A stretch of 64,000 nucleotides of DNA, from NCBI RefSeq assembly GCF_015351395.1, contig NZ_JADKPV010000001.1:992001-1056000 (forward strand), in the 5' to 3' direction. This document shows positions 33,892 to 43,092 of the stretch, piece after piece; the first letter of the stretch is position 1, and every line of letters starts with the position of its first letter. The position numbers and the translations under genes were made by a program. The notes beneath the pieces are model-generated. The model was not told the origin of the DNA. It made no database searches and saw only the letters and a list, made by a program, of their open reading frames with translations. The DNA comes from Savagea serpentis. GTDB lineage: Bacteria; Bacillota; Bacilli; Bacillales_A; Planococcaceae.

Positions 33892-35028
33892 ATGATCTAT
33901 TTTGACCATAGTGCGACGACACCTATGGATGAACGTGCTCTTGACGTATTGAAAGAAGCGAACGTGAAAATGTACGGAAATTCAAACAGTTTACACGATG
34001 TCGGAGGGCTTGCGGCGCAATTAATTGAAAATAGTCGTAGACGGATTGCTCGCTTGCTTAACGTGCCGAATCATCGCATATTTTTTACGAATAGTGGGAC
34101 GGAAAGCAATGTGCTCGCCATCGTTCAAATCGCACTCGCCTCTTGTAAAAAGGAAATCATCATTAGCAAAGGAGAACACGCTTCTTGCGACAGTGCCGTA
34201 GACTATTTAGCACGTCACGGGTACACGATTCATTCTATTCCTTTCCGAACAGATGGAATAATCGATATGGACGTCTTAGAAAAAAAGATGAATAAAAATA
34301 TCGGCATGATTATCGTTCAACATGTCAATCCAGAACTCGGAACGATTCAGCCGATTGAACAAATCGCAAAAATTGCAAAAAAATACGGCGCGTTGGTCCA
34401 TTGCGATCTCGTCCAGTCATTCGGAAAGATCGACGTTTCTCCCATCATTTCCTATATCGATTCGGCTTCCGTTTCCAGTCATAAAGTCGGCGGACCGATC
34501 GGTGTAGGTGCAGTGTACATTCGAGAGCATGTTCGATTCGAACCGCTCTTTCAAGGTTTTCCTGTAGAAGGAGGATTTCGAGGTGGGACGCTAGACGCGC
34601 CGAGTATTGCAAGTTTCGCAACAGCAGTGATTTTTGCGATTGAAGAAAGAGAAGATTTTGAAAAACAGGCGAATGCGCTTCATCAACAACTCATTGACCA
34701 ACTGAAACGAACAATTCCAGCCCACCACTTAACGATTTACGGTGAAAATACAATTCCTCACATTATCGGGCTCGGCATTTATCCGATAGAAGGACAGTTG
34801 CTCATGTTACGATTGAACGAGAAAGGATTTGCGATTTCGACAGGTAGCGCTTGCCAAGTCGGCATGCAAGTCGCTTCGAAAGCGATGTATGCCCTCGAAG
34901 CCTCTCCCGACCGTGCGAAAGAATTCGTGCGGATTTCGTTTGGAAAATCGACGACAGTAGAAGATGTAAAAGCTTTAGCAGAAGCGATGCACTCTATTTA
35001 TACAGAACATATAACTATGGTAAAATAA
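33892..35028 (+). CDS. nadS: Cysteine desulfurase for NAD synthesis (NifS-like)
   Basis: A 378-residue class V PLP aminotransferase. PLP lysine K198 is in SVSSHKVGGPIG, and the persulfide-forming Cys321 is in STGSACQVGM. Beside the nad genes, its known job is to supply sulfur for the NadA (and NadB) Fe-S cluster or associated activation. I chose ATG 33892, 7 bases from AAAGGAG; ATG 33886 is too near. Co-transcribed with nadR. Confidence 0.92.
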   Translation: MIYFDHSATTPMDERALDVLKEANVKMYGNSNSLHDVGGLAAQLIENSRRRIARLLNVPNHRIFFTNSGTESNVLAIVQIALASCKKEIIISKGEHASCDSAVDYLARHGYTIHSIPFRTDGIIDMDVLEKKMNKNIGMIIVQHVNPELGTIQPIEQIAKIAKKYGALVHCDLVQSFGKIDVSPIISYIDSASVSSHKVGGPIGVGAVYIREHVRFEPLFQGFPVEGGFRGGTLDAPSIASFATAVIFAIEEREDFEKQANALHQQLIDQLKRTIPAHHLTIYGENTIPHIIGLGIYPIEGQLLMLRLNEKGFAISTGSACQVGMQVASKAMYALEASPDRAKEFVRISFGKSTTVEDVKALAEAMHSIYTEHITMVK

Positions 35029-35056
35029 ACATCGACATGATGAAGGAGGCTTCAAT

Positions 35057-35593
35057 ATGACCGAAGAAAAATTACTCGGGAATGAACGGCGCAAACAACT
35101 ACTCCAATGGCTCAAACAATCCGACTCACCACTTACAGGAAGCGAGCTCGGTGAACGAGCAAATGTGAGTAGACAAGTAATTGTCGGCGACATTACGTTG
35201 CTGAAAGCGCAAGGCATGCCGATTTTAGCGACGAGTCGTGGCTATTTGTATACTACGCCTACAAGCGACCCGCAAATGATTGAAAAAACGATTGTGTGTT
35301 CACACCGTTCAGACCAAACAGAAGAAGAGCTCAACATACTCGTCGATCACGGTATATTAGTGAAAGATGTCGCTGTCGAACATCCGATTTATGGCGACTT
35401 ACGTGCATCGATTATGGTATCCAACCGCTTAGAGGTGCAACAGTTCATTGAACGCGTTCAAAAGTATCAAGCAGCATACTTATCCACTTTAAGTGAAGAT
35501 GGGATTCATATGCATACAATCGCTTCTAAAGACGCTGACATGATGAATCAAGCAGAGCAAAAATTGCGTGATGCAGGGATTTTAGTCGAATGA
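35057..35593 (+). CDS. nadR: Niacin-responsive transcriptional repressor (NiaR/YrxA)
   Basis: A 178-residue regulator with an N-terminal HTH (LTGSELGERANVSRQVIVGDI, about 27-48) and a C-terminal 3H domain with metal-binding His residues (VEHPIYGDL, DGIHMHTI). In Bacillales it represses nad genes when niacin is plentiful. It follows nadS by 28 bases, so it likely controls itself too through the repeats at 33814-33859. Confidence 0.93.
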   Translation: MTEEKLLGNERRKQLLQWLKQSDSPLTGSELGERANVSRQVIVGDITLLKAQGMPILATSRGYLYTTPTSDPQMIEKTIVCSHRSDQTEEELNILVDHGILVKDVAVEHPIYGDLRASIMVSNRLEVQQFIERVQKYQAAYLSTLSEDGIHMHTIASKDADMMNQAEQKLRDAGILVE

Positions 35594-35597
35594 AGCG

Positions 35598-35626
35598 TTG
35601 ACGAAATTTTAATAGTCCTGTATAGT
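35598..35626 (+). promoter_or_regulatory. SigA promoter of the cold-shock gene
   Basis: TTGACG (35598-35603), 17-base spacer, TATAGT (35621-35626). The leader to the start codon would be about 38 bases. Confidence 0.75.
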
Positions 35627-35670
35627 GAAATCACATTATGAATAATGGAATCACTAAGGGGGAATTCGTC

Positions 35671-35874
35671 ATGCGTGAAGGTACTGTCAAATGGTTCAGC
35701 AATGAAAAAGGGTACGGATTTATCGAAACGTCAGATGGTGAAGATGTTTTCGTACATTATACGGGTATTGCGACGGAAGGCTTCAAAACATTAGAAGAAG
35801 GTCAATCTGTTTCCTTTGAAGTTGAAGAAGGGAACCGAGGTCCTCAAGCAACGAATGTCTCTGTGAACGGATAA
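35671..35874 (+). CDS. Cold-shock protein (CspA/CspD family)
   Basis: A 67-residue single-stranded nucleic-acid chaperone. It has RNP1 KGYGFIE and RNP2 VFVHYT and the expected acidic C-terminus. The start is fixed by AAGGGGG at 35656-35662. The 5' leader is short for a thermosensor-type csp mRNA. Which csp paralogue cannot be told. Confidence 0.96.
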   Translation: MREGTVKWFSNEKGYGFIETSDGEDVFVHYTGIATEGFKTLEEGQSVSFEVEEGNRGPQATNVSVNG

Positions 35875-35875
35875 A

Positions 35876-35917
35876 GAAAAGGATGACCTCACTTATTACA
35901 GTGTGTCATCCTTTTTT
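35876..35917. terminator. Bidirectional terminator after csp
   Basis: Stem AAAAGGATGAC / GTCATCCTTTT with A and T tails. It overlaps the stop of the convergent zinc-finger gene. Confidence 0.9.
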
Positions 35918-36109
35918 GCTGTCTTGCATCATCACTTCGCCCATCCTTTGAATGCGCAAACCAATCGAACATTGCGTAATACAAAAGCGATGGGCATTCG
36001 TTTTGCTTCTTTCCTTCGTGAGCGATTGCTTGACGAGACAGCCTTCACAATACGTATCGGTCATCTCATCGATTTCACGGATGAGTTGTTTACGTTCCAC
36101 AATAATCAT
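35906..36109 (-). CDS. Small zinc-finger protein (YpeQ-like)
   Basis: A 67-residue protein with Cys/His spacing C21-x2-C24 ... H40..C43..C47 (YCEGCLVK and HRFCITQCSIG), matching the small zinc-finger proteins near RNase H-like genes in Bacillales such as YpeQ. It is divergent from that RNase H-like gene. Function unknown. Confidence 0.8.
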   Translation of the reverse strand: MIIVERKQLIREIDEMTDTYCEGCLVKQSLTKERSKTNAHRFCITQCSIGLRIQRMGEVMMQDSKKG

Positions 36110-36136
36110 CTCCTTTTGAAATGAGGGTTTATCAAT

Positions 36137-36544
36137 ATGTTAGAAATATTTGTAGATGGAGCGAGTGCTGGCAATCCTGGCCCGAGTGGTATCGGGATTT
36201 TCATTCGTGGAGAAGGTCATCTTATTCACATTGCCGAACCGATTGAACCGACGGACAATCATCTCGCGGAATTTCTCGCTTTACGAACAGCTTTACAATA
36301 CGCACAAGAACTTGGGACGACATTTATACGAGCATTTTCAGATTCACAAGTAGTCGTCGATAGTTTTCAAAGAAGACAAACGAAAAATAAACATTTCCGT
36401 CCTATTTTACATGATATTTTAACGCTTGCCGACCAATTTGATTATTGTTTCGTCGAATGGATTCCCGAAAAACAAAATAAAGCCGCCGATCAACTCGCAA
36501 GGCGCGCCATTCATTTAACCGAGCGCCACGTGCGAAAACAGTAA
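36137..36544 (+). CDS. RNase HI-like protein (YpeP/YpdQ type)
   Basis: A 135-residue RNase H-fold protein. The four acidic catalytic positions are present: D7 (VDGASAGNPG), E45 (NHLAEFLAL), D69 (FSDSQ), D118 (KAADQLARRA). It lacks the basic handle loop of E. coli RNase HI. It probably cuts RNA in RNA-DNA hybrids, although some relatives in B. subtilis show little activity. Confidence 0.9.
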   Translation: MLEIFVDGASAGNPGPSGIGIFIRGEGHLIHIAEPIEPTDNHLAEFLALRTALQYAQELGTTFIRAFSDSQVVVDSFQRRQTKNKHFRPILHDILTLADQFDYCFVEWIPEKQNKAADQLARRAIHLTERHVRKQ

Positions 36545-36603
36545 CGATTCATGAAGTTTTCACACAGAGTTGCTACTGTAAACAAAAGGAGGTTTCATAC
36601 CGA

Positions 36604-37350
36604 ATGAAACGATTCATAACTGTACTACTCTTTACTTCACTCCTCGTCTTAACCGCTTGCGGAAGCGACGATGGAACGAAACCGAAAGATCCCGAAGCCG
36701 CTAAAATTATCGAAAATACGAAAAAAGCGCATGCTGAACTTGATTCTATTTATGTGACATATGATGAAGGGAATGACGACTTCCGTCATGAATCTTTCCG
36801 TGAAATGGACATGAAAAACAATCTCGTTCGAGTCGATACGCAATTAAATGGCATGATTTACTATGCCGACGCCGAACATGATTATTTGGAAGGTCCTGAA
36901 ATTCCAGAAGAACAGCTCGAGCGAGAACATACTTTTGCCGCTCTCGTACTGGAAGAATTCAAGAAAATTTCCGAAAATCCTTTTCACGTCTTTGAACGCA
37001 TGATTGACAATCTCGATCATCATATGACCGTCGAGAAAAAAGACGGACTGTATATTTTAACATATGCGCCGACAGAGGAGGAGTTTACGACTCAATTCCA
37101 AGAATTCGCGAAGCGGAGCATTCAAGCGGAAGACCTCGTCATTGAACTGCCGAAATATGAAGAATATCGCATTCAAGTAATCATCGACGAAGAAACGAAT
37201 TTAGTTCAAAGTACTGAACTGGTTGAATATTATACGTACGCAGTGGAAGGTCAAGAATTCCCACAACAACGAAAAACATTTACAAAAGATTATCGCTACA
37301 ACGAAGCACTCGACATTACCATTCCTGATTCAGCCGAAAGGATTGAATAA
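36604..37350 (+). CDS. Lipoprotein of unknown function
   Basis: A 248-residue exported protein with signal MKRFITVLLFTSLLVLTAC (lipobox LTAC, Cys19). The domain, with AAKIIENTKKAHAELDSI and a beta-rich rest, looks like the LolA-like/DUF6612-type lipoproteins, in which helices face an open barrel. Function unknown. It is 60 bases after the RNase H-like gene. Confidence 0.75.
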   Translation: MKRFITVLLFTSLLVLTACGSDDGTKPKDPEAAKIIENTKKAHAELDSIYVTYDEGNDDFRHESFREMDMKNNLVRVDTQLNGMIYYADAEHDYLEGPEIPEEQLEREHTFAALVLEEFKKISENPFHVFERMIDNLDHHMTVEKKDGLYILTYAPTEEEFTTQFQEFAKRSIQAEDLVIELPKYEEYRIQVIIDEETNLVQSTELVEYYTYAVEGQEFPQQRKTFTKDYRYNEALDITIPDSAERIE

Positions 37351-37355
37351 ATGAC

Positions 37356-37389
37356 AAAAACGCATGAGACTTTCCTCATGCGCTTTTTT
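37356..37389. terminator. Bidirectional terminator
   Basis: Stem AACGCATGAG / CTCATGCGcTT with A and T tails between convergent genes. Confidence 0.9.
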
Positions 37390-37972
37390 ACGCTTTCATA
37401 AATAAAACATGCCCTGCTTCTTCATCGTATAGTACCCATTCGCGGTTACTGACGACCGAACCGACATTAATTAAATGTTCGCCTGTCGACACGTCATACG
37501 GATACCCGAATTGCACCGGTTGGCGATTGATTAAAGACGTATGACTATGCCCGTAAAATGTTAAGCGAGCTTGCATCGTGTAGTTTTGCAATGCCCACGG
37601 TGTACCGCCCCATTCCCACTGATGTCCATGAATAATCGCTGCATCTGGAGATAAAGGATACACTTCAGGTAAGCGTCGCATCCATTTCGGCCATTCGTCT
37701 TCTCCTTCTCCTACGAGCAAAATGCGCTCTTCTTGATTACCATAAACGGTAGGAAAAGTTAATAACTGTTCAAACGATTGTTTCGTTTTATACACGTCTT
37801 CATACGGCAAAGGCTCTGGAAGCGGAAGTTTCTTTTTGCTAATCGTACATTCGAAAATATCGCCCGTTCCGACGATTTCTGCTTGTGGGTCTACTTTCCG
37901 CACATGTTGCAATACCGCTTGTAAATCTTTTTTCGAAGAATGAATATCTCCGATAATGGCAAACTTACTCAC
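37388..37972 (-). CDS. Calcineurin-like metallophosphoesterase
   Basis: A 194-residue enzyme with the metal-binding motifs in order: GDIHSS, GTGDIFE (GDxxx), GNQEE (in place of GNHE), IIHGHQW and YGHSHTS. The His to Gln change in GNHE is worth noting, as that residue often acts as the proton donor. The GTG start 37972 overlaps the rhodanese stop by 8 bases, so this is the third gene of the DynA operon. Substrate unknown. Confidence 0.85.
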   Translation of the reverse strand: MSKFAIIGDIHSSKKDLQAVLQHVRKVDPQAEIVGTGDIFECTISKKKLPLPEPLPYEDVYKTKQSFEQLLTFPTVYGNQEERILLVGEGEDEWPKWMRRLPEVYPLSPDAAIIHGHQWEWGGTPWALQNYTMQARLTFYGHSHTSLINRQPVQFGYPYDVSTGEHLINVGSVVSNREWVLYDEEAGHVLFMKA

Positions 37973-38789
37973 GTTCTGACCACTCTCCTGTCGCAATCGG
38001 GCGGTCGCCACGAATCCAACAACTAAAGCTTCCCGCATACAAGCGAACATTCGTGAAACCATAATGCGTCAACATCGCAAAAAGTGGTGCTGCTGAAACG
38101 CCACTACCACAATAGACGATGATTGGCTCTTCTTTCGAAACGAGCTTCAAAAATTCATCTTCCTGTTCGAGTGAAAACTGCCCTGCTTCGTGATCGATGA
38201 GACGTTCCCAGTCGAAAGATAGAGCTGAAGGAATACGCCCCTTTACAGGATCGATTGGCTCGCGCTCTCCTAAGTAACGGTCATGCGCTCGCGCATCGAT
38301 TAACGTCGCTTGTTCTTCTTTTGCTACGACGCGCTCCACATCTTCCGTCATCGCTAAAATCGACTCATCAAATGAAGGGACAACATGAGAAGGTGTAACG
38401 ACGACTCTTTCATTCGTCGTCTCGTACCCGAGTTCTTTCAATTGCTCGAACGATTCACGGGCGATGACGACATTTTGAAAGCCGCCATAACGGAGTGACC
38501 AGTAGGCACGACTCGCTCCTCCTGAAATTGCGTCATCATAAACGACAATCTCATCGTCTAATGTAAGGCCACTTTCACGATATAAAGTCGTGAACGCTTC
38601 TTTCGACGGTAGAGGGTGACGCCCGAGGTCACTTGTCATATTTGACAAATGACGCTCGACGTCCCAATAGATTGCTCCTGCAATATGTTCTTCGTCATAA
38701 CGGCGCTTTCCTTCTTCGACGTCCATTAAATAAAAACGAGCGTCGATCCATTTCGCATTCGGATTCGGTTTGGATTGAAATACGATCAT
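37965..38789 (-). CDS. Sulfurtransferase with two rhodanese domains
   Basis: A 274-residue thiosulfate/3-mercaptopyruvate sulfurtransferase. The N-terminal inactive rhodanese domain (WIDARFYLMD, HIAGAIYWDVE) is followed by the active one with DARAHDRYLGE and the catalytic loop YCGSGVSA (Cys near residue 235). ATG 38789 overlaps the dynA stop by 4 bases (ATGA) and has GAGGTG. Confidence 0.92.
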   Translation of the reverse strand: MIVFQSKPNPNAKWIDARFYLMDVEEGKRRYDEEHIAGAIYWDVERHLSNMTSDLGRHPLPSKEAFTTLYRESGLTLDDEIVVYDDAISGGASRAYWSLRYGGFQNVVIARESFEQLKELGYETTNERVVVTPSHVVPSFDESILAMTEDVERVVAKEEQATLIDARAHDRYLGEREPIDPVKGRIPSALSFDWERLIDHEAGQFSLEQEDEFLKLVSKEEPIIVYCGSGVSAAPLFAMLTHYGFTNVRLYAGSFSCWIRGDRPIATGEWSERE

Positions 38790-41700
38790 TTCATCACCTC
38801 TTCTAATTGTTCGTACACGTCTTTCCACTCTTCGATTTGGTCTTCATGTTCTAACAATTCGAACTGCGCTTTCACTTGACGCATCGCTTCATCGTGTAAA
38901 TGTTTATACAATTGATGCGCTTCTTTCGTGAGTAACGCAAATGCCCAATCGTACAACACGTCATTTTCCTTTTGCATATACGTTTCCGCATCCGCTTCAA
39001 GTAACTCCTGCAATGCTTGCCCTAACGTATCGCGCCCTCCTTTTTCAAAGAACGCAGATTCATTTTTATAATGACGGTTCACTTGTTCGTATGGTGCGAT
39101 GCTTTGGAATTGTTCGTCGAAATGAAGCATGTCGTACTCTTCCATCTCGTAAGGGCGCACTTTTAGAGCGTGATCCATTTCTAATAACTGTTCCGTTTCA
39201 CTGCGTTGACGTTCTTTGATGATTCGTTCGACATACTTCCCGACGCGTAAGTTCGTCACGCGTAATTCTTGGACGAAATCGAAACGAATCATTTCCGTCA
39301 TTTGCGTCAATGCCATTTTCAATGCCTCTTGCTTTGAATGTTTCGCGAAAATAATCGGGTTGTATGACTCGCGTAAAAAACTTGGGAAACGTAAAAAGAC
39401 ACGTTGTTTCACGTAGTACAACAACTCTTTCACTTCATTCGTTAAAGCAGGGACATACACTTCTTCAAACGATTGTTCGAAACGATTTTCGAGCGCTTCT
39501 TCCAACTCGCGTAATTCGATTAAACGTTCACCTTTACGCGCAATATTTGCTTCAGCACGTTCAATTTGCTCGCGCACGAGAGAAACGACGTTTTCGCTAT
39601 CCGTTTGTAACGCTTCAGCAGCCATTCCTTTTAAATCATTTTGTAAAAATGAATAGAACTGTCCTTCAATTATCGCCATATTCGGGTCTTCTTCGCCACG
39701 CTCTTTCGCTTGTAATGCTTCTAAACTTGAAACGCCAAACACGCGTGGATGACGAATTCCTAATTTCGTTAATTCATTACGCACGTAAGACTTTACTTGC
39801 TCTGCTTCTTCGTCATTGCTCGCTAAGTCGATCGCGTTGACGATAAAGAACATTTTATCCATTTCAAACGCATCTTTTACGCGTCCAAGCTGAATAAGGA
39901 ATTCACGGTCTGCGCGAGCGAAAGCATGGTTATAATACGTCACGAATAAAATCGCATCCGCATTTCGAATGTATTCGAAGGCAACGTCTGTATGACGCGC
40001 GTTAATCGAATCCGCTCCTGGCGTATCAACGAGTGTCACCCCTTGACGTGTTAACGGACTATCGAAATAAAAATCGATCGAATCGACGAAACAACTGCGA
40101 TGTTCTTCTGCAACAAATTTAGAAAACTCGTCTTTATCGACGTACAACACTTCACCGAGTGACGCATGATACGTCGGGTATCCTTTTTGATACGCGCGAA
40201 TGAACGATTTATGCAAGTGAAGACGCTCATCTTCAATCGGTTTTGCTAACGCTTCATCTGCTTTTTCATACGCTTCTTCTAAAGATGTGACGCGCATGCC
40301 GATCATTTCATAAGAACGACCGACGTCTTCTAACATAATGTCGTGTGTTTTCACATGTACGTCCGCATGCTCGTGTTGCTTTTCTTCTGTCGTTGGACGA
40401 ATGCGGTTAATCGCCGCTGTCGTCGGGTTTGGCGATACAGGTAATGCTTTATTTCCAATTAACGCATTGGAGAACGATGACTTTCCAGCACTGAAAGCTC
40501 CGAATAAAGCGACCGTAAATTCGTGGTTGCGAATGCGATTCGCTTTTGATTTTAAATACGTTTCCCATTCTGCGAGCTGTTCGATGGCACCGATACGTTC
40601 AGCGATTTGTGAAGCGATATCGACAACTTGATCAGCATCAATCGTTGATGCTTGTCCTGATTCGAGAATGGTTTCTTCTTCGACTTCCTCTTCTACTCGC
40701 TCATCGAATTCATCAATTTCAATATATTCGATCGGCTTACTCCAAGCACGCAAACGGCGTTCGACAGCGTTTGAAGCTGCTAAATCATCACGTTCTAAAA
40801 TTTGATCGATCGATTGTAATGCTTGTGTATATTCATCGTACTGAGCGACCGCTGTCACTTTTTCACCGAGTGTTGCGATGCGTTTATCGAGCGTTACTGT
40901 CGCTTCCGTTCCGACAGACTCGGCTTTTTTCGCCATCTCTTGCTTCCAAGCATCTGTTTTTTGGCGCAATAATACTTCGATGCGGTTACGTACTTGTTTC
41001 GTATAGTTTAAAACGGTATCCCCTGTAATAACATCTGGCGCATGCAACACTTCATCGATTTCATCGAAAGAAATATCGAGCGGCATACTGTCAATTTTAC
41101 GCGTTTCTTCGTCCGTTAATAAATTCGCTTTATTCAACGTGCGCTTCATCAATGTGCGCAAATGCATAATGATTTGTGTATCGATCAGTTGAGATAAAGA
41201 AGCAGACAACGCGTCGTGACGACGTAAACGTTCTTCTTCTGTCTTTTTCTTCGCAAATAATAAACCGACTTTAAAGTTCGGATTTTTACTTTCTAAATAA
41301 TCTTTCAGCTGTTCACGCATTTCAAACGGTGTAATTGCAGCACTTTCCACTAATTCACTACGCGCTGCTTCAAATTCTCTTTGGAAAGCGTCACTCGATA
41401 GTAAAGAACGCTCATGGCGAAGACGAGCATATTGTTCTTCTAGCTCCTCACGCATTGTCCATTCTTCCTCTTCCACAATCGTCGTTTCTTCTTTCACTTT
41501 CTCGGCAGAACGTTGTAAAAATTCCACATGTTCATCATGGAGCTTCTGTAAAATCATTTCACTATTTGTAATGAACTGTGTTTCGGCATCGCGCATCGCC
41601 TCATCGACAATCGCTTTTACTTTCGTAAAATCATTGTACGGTAAATCAAAAGCGCGCAATGATGTGAAGAAAATCCCTTTCGGATGAACACCCCACGTTG

Positions 41701-42364
41701 CGAACGATTCTTCTACCGATTTTTTAAAATCATCGAACGACAACTCTTCATCGCGATGTTTATCGACTTGGTTAACGATTAAATAAACGTTCGGATTGTA
41801 TGCCATTAATTCTTTCGTAAATGTGAAGTTCAACTCCGATTGAACGTGATTATAATCCATCGTATAAAAGACGATATCGGATAAGTGAAGTGCAGATTCT
41901 GTCGATAATGCGTGCGCATCATCCGTCGAGTCAACGCCTGGCGTATCCATGACCGTGACACCTTTTGGAATATTCGATTCAACATGACCGATATCGATGC
42001 GCGCCACTTCTGCCCCATTTTTCCCGAACGCTTTAATCGCTCCGGTAAAATCATGGCCTTTATATTTAATCGCTCGGCCATCCGTCTGGTGCAAAATGAC
42101 ATAGTTCTCATCTGACTTTTGCACGTTGACGATGTTGGCACTCGTCGGAATTGGACTCGATGGTAATAAGTCATCTCCTGTTAAAGCATTGATCATCGAT
42201 GACTTCCCTGCAGAGAAGTGTCCCGCAAAGCCAATTGTAAATTGGCGACTTTGTAATTTTTTGATAAAAAGTTGTAATTTATCGACGCGTTCTCGGTCAC
42301 CATTTTTCTCAAAGAGCGTGTCGTACATAGCAGTTGTACGCATTAATGAAGATATTTGTTCCAA
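38786..42364 (-). CDS. dynA: Dynamin-like GTPase, two fused dynamin units (DynA)
   Basis: A 1192-residue membrane-remodelling GTPase, the same size as B. subtilis DynA (YpbR, 1193), made of two dynamin units. First G1 loop GHFSAGKSS is at residues 48-56 with DTPGVDST and VNQVDKH; the second, GAFSAGKSS, is near residue 623 with VDTPGADS and VNAIDLAS. Long helical stalks separate them. DynA tethers and fuses membranes and helps membrane repair, antibiotic and phage tolerance and division. Overlaps the rhodanese gene by 4 bases. Confidence 0.95.
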   Translation of the reverse strand: MEQISSLMRTTAMYDTLFEKNGDRERVDKLQLFIKKLQSRQFTIGFAGHFSAGKSSMINALTGDDLLPSSPIPTSANIVNVQKSDENYVILHQTDGRAIKYKGHDFTGAIKAFGKNGAEVARIDIGHVESNIPKGVTVMDTPGVDSTDDAHALSTESALHLSDIVFYTMDYNHVQSELNFTFTKELMAYNPNVYLIVNQVDKHRDEELSFDDFKKSVEESFATWGVHPKGIFFTSLRAFDLPYNDFTKVKAIVDEAMRDAETQFITNSEMILQKLHDEHVEFLQRSAEKVKEETTIVEEEEWTMREELEEQYARLRHERSLLSSDAFQREFEAARSELVESAAITPFEMREQLKDYLESKNPNFKVGLLFAKKKTEEERLRRHDALSASLSQLIDTQIIMHLRTLMKRTLNKANLLTDEETRKIDSMPLDISFDEIDEVLHAPDVITGDTVLNYTKQVRNRIEVLLRQKTDAWKQEMAKKAESVGTEATVTLDKRIATLGEKVTAVAQYDEYTQALQSIDQILERDDLAASNAVERRLRAWSKPIEYIEIDEFDERVEEEVEEETILESGQASTIDADQVVDIASQIAERIGAIEQLAEWETYLKSKANRIRNHEFTVALFGAFSAGKSSFSNALIGNKALPVSPNPTTAAINRIRPTTEEKQHEHADVHVKTHDIMLEDVGRSYEMIGMRVTSLEEAYEKADEALAKPIEDERLHLHKSFIRAYQKGYPTYHASLGEVLYVDKDEFSKFVAEEHRSCFVDSIDFYFDSPLTRQGVTLVDTPGADSINARHTDVAFEYIRNADAILFVTYYNHAFARADREFLIQLGRVKDAFEMDKMFFIVNAIDLASNDEEAEQVKSYVRNELTKLGIRHPRVFGVSSLEALQAKERGEEDPNMAIIEGQFYSFLQNDLKGMAAEALQTDSENVVSLVREQIERAEANIARKGERLIELRELEEALENRFEQSFEEVYVPALTNEVKELLYYVKQRVFLRFPSFLRESYNPIIFAKHSKQEALKMALTQMTEMIRFDFVQELRVTNLRVGKYVERIIKERQRSETEQLLEMDHALKVRPYEMEEYDMLHFDEQFQSIAPYEQVNRHYKNESAFFEKGGRDTLGQALQELLEADAETYMQKENDVLYDWAFALLTKEAHQLYKHLHDEAMRQVKAQFELLEHEDQIEEWKDVYEQLEEVMK

Positions 42365-42446
42365 TGATTTCGACCCCTTCTTAAACTATTCTCGCTATAT
42401 CATACCATTTTTACTTTTCAAGGGACATAGACGAGAAACTTTTCGC

Positions 42447-42474
42447 TTTAACATTACTTTCTACATGGTATAAT
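42447..42474 (+). promoter_or_regulatory. SigA-type promoter of the cheX gene
   Basis: TTTAAC (42447-42452), 16-base spacer, TATAAT (42469-42474). No SigD-type box was found here. Confidence 0.65.
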
Positions 42475-42506
42475 ATATCTATAAAAGATGAAAGAAGGGA
42501 AAGATC

Positions 42507-42962
42507 TTGTCCCAAGCTAAAACAATCCAACTCATTTTAAATCATATGACCCGCTCTTTAAAAGAGGTCATACCATTCAACGTTGAAATTTCTGCGCCTA
42601 CTGTATCTCCTGAGCCTTATACTCAAAAAGAAATTAGCGTGCTCATCGGACTAGTTGGCGATACGAAAGGTCGGATTTTAATCGATACGACACTTGATAC
42701 AATGAAAGATGTAGGAAAAGAAATGTTTAAAATGGACATTTCAGATGAATTTGTTGAATCGTTAAGTGGTGAAATCGGTAATATGCTGGCAGGAAATTTA
42801 AGTGTCGGTTTAGAGAGCGATAAATTGATGATCGATATTACAACACCGACTGTGATGACAGGTTCTGCTAGGTTTCATGGCTTCGGGAAAGCGATCACAC
42901 TTCCTGTTTTATTAAATGGTACAGAAAAAATGAAAGTGTTAATCATGTTAGACGACGAATGA
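42507..42962 (+). CDS. CheX-family chemotaxis phosphatase
   Basis: A 151-residue protein with the CheC/CheX/FliY catalytic signature ExxN: E89 and N92 in SGEIGNMLAGN. One ExxN site only, as in CheX. The family removes phosphate from CheY-P. It starts at TTG with GAAGGGA ahead. It sits just upstream of an MCP with its own terminator between, so it may modulate that receptor's pathway. Confidence 0.85.
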   Translation: MSQAKTIQLILNHMTRSLKEVIPFNVEISAPTVSPEPYTQKEISVLIGLVGDTKGRILIDTTLDTMKDVGKEMFKMDISDEFVESLSGEIGNMLAGNLSVGLESDKLMIDITTPTVMTGSARFHGFGKAITLPVLLNGTEKMKVLIMLDDE

Positions 42963-42963
42963 T

Positions 42964-43010
42964 AAAAACAGTAAAAACCTATAAATTCAAAAGGTTTTTA
43001 CTGTTTTTTT
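42964..43010 (+). terminator. Terminator after cheX
   Basis: Arms AAACAGTAAAAACCT / AGGTTTTTACTGTTT around an A/T loop, then T run. Confidence 0.9.
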
Positions 43011-43092
43011 ACGATTTCTTAACAATAAAAGGCTTATGTCCTTTACTTCCCTCTTTTATACTAGTCATAGTATGAATAAACGGAGGCTTCGT

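Noticed and set aside
39364-39840. Long antisense reading frames inside dynA (158 and 160 codons)
   Set aside because: They mirror the codon pattern of dynA; no ribosome sites and no homology that I can see.
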